35,526 nt of DNA from Verrucomicrobiota bacterium (lineage in GTDB: Bacteria > Verrucomicrobiota > Kiritimatiellia > RFP12 > UBA1067): positions 1 to 35,526 of the forward strand of contig JAKJGY010000027.1 of NCBI GenBank assembly GCA_022704145.1. The letters are read 5' to 3'. Position 1 is the first letter of the stretch; each line of letters opens with the position of its first letter. The notes beneath the pieces are model-generated. The model had not been told where the DNA came from. It made no database searches and worked only from the letters and a program-made list of their open reading frames with translations. The position numbers were made by a program, and so were the translations under genes. Positions 32,969-35,526 of the stretch are shown piece by piece.

Positions 32969-34348
32969 ATGCGGAAGTGTGCGGTGAGGGTTCCTGCTCC
33001 GGCGGCCAAAGGTTTGGCGCGGCGGGCGTTTCTGAAGGGCGCCTGCCGCGCGGCGGCCGGTCTCGGCGCATGGACGGCTTTGGGGCAGGAGCGGGTCGCG
33101 GGCGCAAACGAGCGGGTCAACGTGGCGATTATCGGCTGCGGCGGCCGCGGACGGTTTGTCATGCGGGTGATGATCGAGGAGGCCGGTGCGAACTGTGTCT
33201 GCCTCTGCGACCTGAGCGACAGGCGCCTCGAGCAGATGTGGGCGTTCATCGAACCCGTGCAGTCCGTCAAGCCGCGCTTCGAGAAGGACTTCCGCAAGGT
33301 GCTGGACGCGCCGGACGTCGATGCCGTGATCATTGCGACTCACGACAACTGGCACGCTCCGCTGACGGTCCTGGCCTGCCAGGCCGGCAAGGACGTGTAT
33401 GTCGAGAAGCCGCACTCGCACTGCATGTGGGAGAGCGGCGTCATGGTCGAGGCCGCCGCCAAGACCCGACGTGTCGTGCAGGTCGGGACACAGAACCGCT
33501 CGACCGAGTACAACCACCAGGCGCGCGAGATCGTTCGTAGCGGCCGGCTCGGCAAGATCGGCCTGGTCAAGGTCTTCAACCTCAAGACCGGCTCGCCGTT
33601 CAGGTTCGGCGAGCCCGGCGTGCGGCCGGACGGCTTCGACTGGGACCGCTGGCTCGGCCGAGCGGCCGAGAGGCCCTACCATCAGAAACTCTGGCAGGGC
33701 GGCTGGCACTACCACTGGGACTACTGCGGCGGCGACCTCACGGATGACGGCATCCACCAGCTCGATCTGGCGCTGATGCTGATGGGTGACCCCGGCTTGC
33801 CCAAGAGCGTGCGCGCGCTCGGCGGACGCTATGTGCATCAGGGCGACGACGCCGAGGTGCCTGACGTGCTCAACATCGCCTGGGATTTCGGCTCGTTCGC
33901 GCTGACCCTCGACATGAGCCAGTATCCGGCGTATATGGAGAAGAGCACGGATGTGCTGCGTAAGAAGATGCTCGTCACCGACTGGAAACAGAACGCTACG
34001 CGCGTCGAGATCTACGGGCAGGAGCTGCTGATGATCCTGGGGCGTCACGGCGGAGGGTTCGTTGTCGAGAAGGGCAGCAGCCAGGTCGTTGAGAAGGTGC
34101 ACGGTCAGGCGGGTGACCTCGAGCACTACCGGAATTTCATCGCCTGCGTGAAGAGCCGCAAGCCGCCGAACGCGGACATCGCGGTCGCCCATGCGAGCAA
34201 CCTCGTGGCGCACATGGGCAATATCGCGCACCGTGCGGGTAATGTGGCCCTGGCCTACGACGCCAGGACGAACACGTTTGACAAGCCCGAGGCCACGGCG
34301 CTGGTCAAGGACACGTACCGCAAGGGATACGAGCTGCCGAAGGTGTAG
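32969..34348 (+). CDS. Tat-exported Gfo/Idh/MocA family oxidoreductase
   Basis: 459 residues. The N-terminus has a twin-arginine signal, ARRAFLKGACRAAAGLG (about 16-32), so the folded protein is exported with its bound cofactor. The Rossmann motif VAIIGCGGRGR follows near 52-62, then VYVEKPHSH with the catalytic-region EKP, and DDGIHQLDLALMLMG. Families of this kind use NAD(P) to oxidise sugars or cyclitols, or act as glycosidases by a redox mechanism, and PVC genomes carry many. ATG 32969 is favoured by GGAGGGG (32957-32963); the in-frame extension upstream overlaps tpx and lacks any signal. The neighbouring sulfatase suggests a role on modified glycans, but the substrate is unknown. Confidence 0.9.
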   Translation: MRKCAVRVPAPAAKGLARRAFLKGACRAAAGLGAWTALGQERVAGANERVNVAIIGCGGRGRFVMRVMIEEAGANCVCLCDLSDRRLEQMWAFIEPVQSVKPRFEKDFRKVLDAPDVDAVIIATHDNWHAPLTVLACQAGKDVYVEKPHSHCMWESGVMVEAAAKTRRVVQVGTQNRSTEYNHQAREIVRSGRLGKIGLVKVFNLKTGSPFRFGEPGVRPDGFDWDRWLGRAAERPYHQKLWQGGWHYHWDYCGGDLTDDGIHQLDLALMLMGDPGLPKSVRALGGRYVHQGDDAEVPDVLNIAWDFGSFALTLDMSQYPAYMEKSTDVLRKKMLVTDWKQNATRVEIYGQELLMILGRHGGGFVVEKGSSQVVEKVHGQAGDLEHYRNFIACVKSRKPPNADIAVAHASNLVAHMGNIAHRAGNVALAYDARTNTFDKPEATALVKDTYRKGYELPKV

Positions 34349-34364
34349 AGAACGTGCAACGTCT

Positions 34365-34385
34365 GCTGCGGGCAGGGCCCGCAGC
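34365..34385 (+). terminator. Hairpin after the Gfo/Idh/MocA gene
   Basis: GCTGCGGGC (34365-34373) and GCCCGCAGC (34377-34385) form a perfect 9-base stem with a 3-base loop, 17 bases after the stop. There is no T run. Confidence 0.5.
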
Positions 34386-34391
34386 CCAAAC

Positions 34392-34476
34392 TGGAATACG
34401 GGAATGATGGAAGGGCGGGGGTTGAGACCGACGCAGGAGAAGTGCTCTTTCAACATTCCAGTATTCCACCCTTCCA
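34392..34476. repeat. Interleaved TGGAAT-type inverted repeats
   Basis: TGGAATACGGGAATG (34392-34406) is the reverse complement of CATTCCAGTATTCCA (34454-34468) at 14 of 15 bases. TGGAAGGG (34408-34415) is the exact reverse complement of CCCTTCCA (34469-34476). The order A-B-A'-B' means the two pairs cannot nest in one hairpin. All blocks are variants of a TGGAAT/TGGAAG theme. It lies in the sulfatase upstream region. Confidence 0.6.
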
Positions 34477-34535
34477 AAACAGCTTGTTTAATCAGTGTTG
34501 ATCGTTTGTAAGTGTCTTGTCTAAGAGGTGGAAGC

Positions 34536-35526
34536 ATGAGACGACTCCTGGCCGCCCTCTTTCTGATGCCGCTGGTGCTGTGCGCCGCCGACAGGCCCAA
34601 CGTGGTGATCATCTTCATCGACGACATGGGCTACGGGGATATCGGGCCTTTCGGGGCCACCCAGCAGAAGACGCCGAACCTCGACCGCATGGCGACGGAG
34701 GGCATGCGGCTCACGAGCTTCTACGCCGCGCCGGTCTGCTCGGTCTCGCGGGCGCAGCTCATGACCGGCTGCTACGGCGCGCGCGTGTCGGTGCCGGGCG
34801 TGTTCTTCCCCGGACAGTCCGTCGGGCTGCATCCGGCCGAGGTTACGGTCGCCGAGCGCCTGAAGGCGCTGGGCTACGCCACCCAGTGCGTCGGCAAGTG
34901 GCACCTCGGCGACCAGCCCGAGTTTCTGCCCACGCGGCAGGGCTTCGACCGCTACTTCGGCATTCCGTACTCGAACGACATGCAGAAGAAGGCCCAGGCG
35001 ACCGGCGAGAATACCGTGCCGCTGCTGCGCGATGAGGCGGTGGCCGAGCTGCTGACGGAGGAGCAGCAGACGTGCCTGGTCGAGCGGTACACCGACGAGG
35101 CGCTGGGCTTCATCCGCACCAACCGGGACCGGCCGTTCTTCCTCTACTTCCCGCACAGCGCCGTGCACACGCCGATCCACCCCGGCAAGGCGTTCCAGGG
35201 CAAGTCCGCGAACGGCCGTTTCGGCGACTGGGTCGAGGAGGTCGACTGGAGCGTGGGGCGCGTGCTCGACACGCTGCGCGAGCTGAAGCTGGACCGCAAC
35301 ACGCTGGTGGTCTTCACGAGCGACAACGGGCCGTGGTTGATTCGCGGCGCCGACGGCGGCAGCGCGGGGCCGTTGCGCGGCGGCAAGGGCAGCACGTGGG
35401 AGGGTGGCGTGCGCGTGCCGACGCTCGCGTGGTGGCCCGGCCGCGTGCCGGCAGGCGCGACCTGCGATGCGGTCGCCGGCACGATCGACCTGCTGCCGAC
35501 CTGCGTGGCGCTCGCCGGCGGGCGGG
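34536..35526 (+). CDS. Secreted sulfatase with atypical CSVSR activation motif (3' end outside window)
   Basis: 330 residues are visible; the frame is open at the window end. A signal peptide (about 1-18) indicates export. FIDDMGYGDIG holds metal ligands D29-D30, then APVCSVSRAQLMTG (C68), VGKWHLGD, and TSDNGPW. It is a close paralogue of the sulfatase at 6084, sharing long identical stretches. The formylglycine motif normally reads C-x-P/A-x-R; here the third position is Val (V70). Whether a maturase accepts it is open, though related PVC sulfatases may share it. ATG 34536 has AGAGGTGG nearby. It follows the oxidoreductase after 187 bases containing a hairpin and repeats, so it is probably a separate unit. 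Confidence 0.9.
   Translation, partial: MRRLLAALFLMPLVLCAADRPNVVIIFIDDMGYGDIGPFGATQQKTPNLDRMATEGMRLTSFYAAPVCSVSRAQLMTGCYGARVSVPGVFFPGQSVGLHPAEVTVAERLKALGYATQCVGKWHLGDQPEFLPTRQGFDRYFGIPYSNDMQKKAQATGENTVPLLRDEAVAELLTEEQQTCLVERYTDEALGFIRTNRDRPFFLYFPHSAVHTPIHPGKAFQGKSANGRFGDWVEEVDWSVGRVLDTLRELKLDRNTLVVFTSDNGPWLIRGADGGSAGPLRGGKGSTWEGGVRVPTLAWWPGRVPAGATCDAVAGTIDLLPTCVALAGGR

Noticed and set aside
32870-34627. 585-codon minus-strand frame opposite the Gfo/Idh/MocA gene
   Set aside because: No motif and composition of a shadow frame; the plus-strand oxidoreductase explains the region.
1-35526. CRISPR array, tRNA, rRNA, prophage or defence-system cassette
   Set aside because: No regularly spaced repeats, no tRNA-like or rRNA-like sequence and no phage or defence gene other than BrnTA was seen on reading; a covariance-model scan would be needed to exclude small RNAs fully.

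Overview
The window is GC-rich DNA from a bacterium that most resembles the PVC superphylum, with Kiritimatiellota or Lentisphaerota the best guess. The reasons are: two secreted sulfatases, a tandem pair of exported glycoside hydrolases, a very large autotransporter-associated beta-strand-repeat (PATR) protein, a Tat-exported Gfo/Idh/MocA oxidoreductase, and a ribosomal operon with a zinc-type S14. This placement is inference from gene content; no rRNA gene is present to confirm it.

Layout. Bases 1-2260 are an accessory islet: the 3' end of a probable IS91-type transposase, then a lower-GC stretch with an unrecognised lipoprotein and a BrnT/BrnA toxin-antitoxin pair. Bases 2466-8960 are metabolic. 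panD (minus) diverges from a plus-strand operon of a stand-alone IMP cyclohydrolase, a PHP phosphoesterase, the alpha and beta subunits of class I fumarase, and a secreted sulfatase; the last four genes are joined by ATGA-type or short overlaps. Convergent aspA (aspartase) follows. Bases 9264-14935 hold a GH42-like and a GH2 glycoside hydrolase. A minus-strand PATR protein fills 14981-18394.

Bases 18631-32111 are a fused str-S10-spc ribosomal superoperon: rpsL, rpsG, fusA, rpsJ, rplC, rplD, rplW, rplB, rpsS, rplV, rpsC, rplP, rpmC, rpsQ, rplN, rplX, rplE, rpsN, rpsH, rplF, rplR, rpsE, rplO, secY. It ends at a strong hairpin directly after secY. Two usual members are missing, tuf and rpmD. EF-G lacks the conserved domain IV tip motif, and a boxA-like sequence lies upstream of fusA-rpsJ. 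Bases 32416-35526 return to accessory genes: tpx, a Gfo/Idh/MocA oxidoreductase, and a second sulfatase cut by the window end.

How they fit together. The sulfatases, glycoside hydrolases and exported oxidoreductase suggest growth on sulfated polysaccharides. Fumarase, aspartase, PanD and IMP cyclohydrolase surround the aspartate/fumarate node of central, purine and pantothenate metabolism. I see no convincing wholly new system. The best leads are the unusual EF-G with its boxA-like leader, the divergent stand-alone IMP cyclohydrolase, the rpmD gap, and the short repeat structures at islet and intergenic borders.
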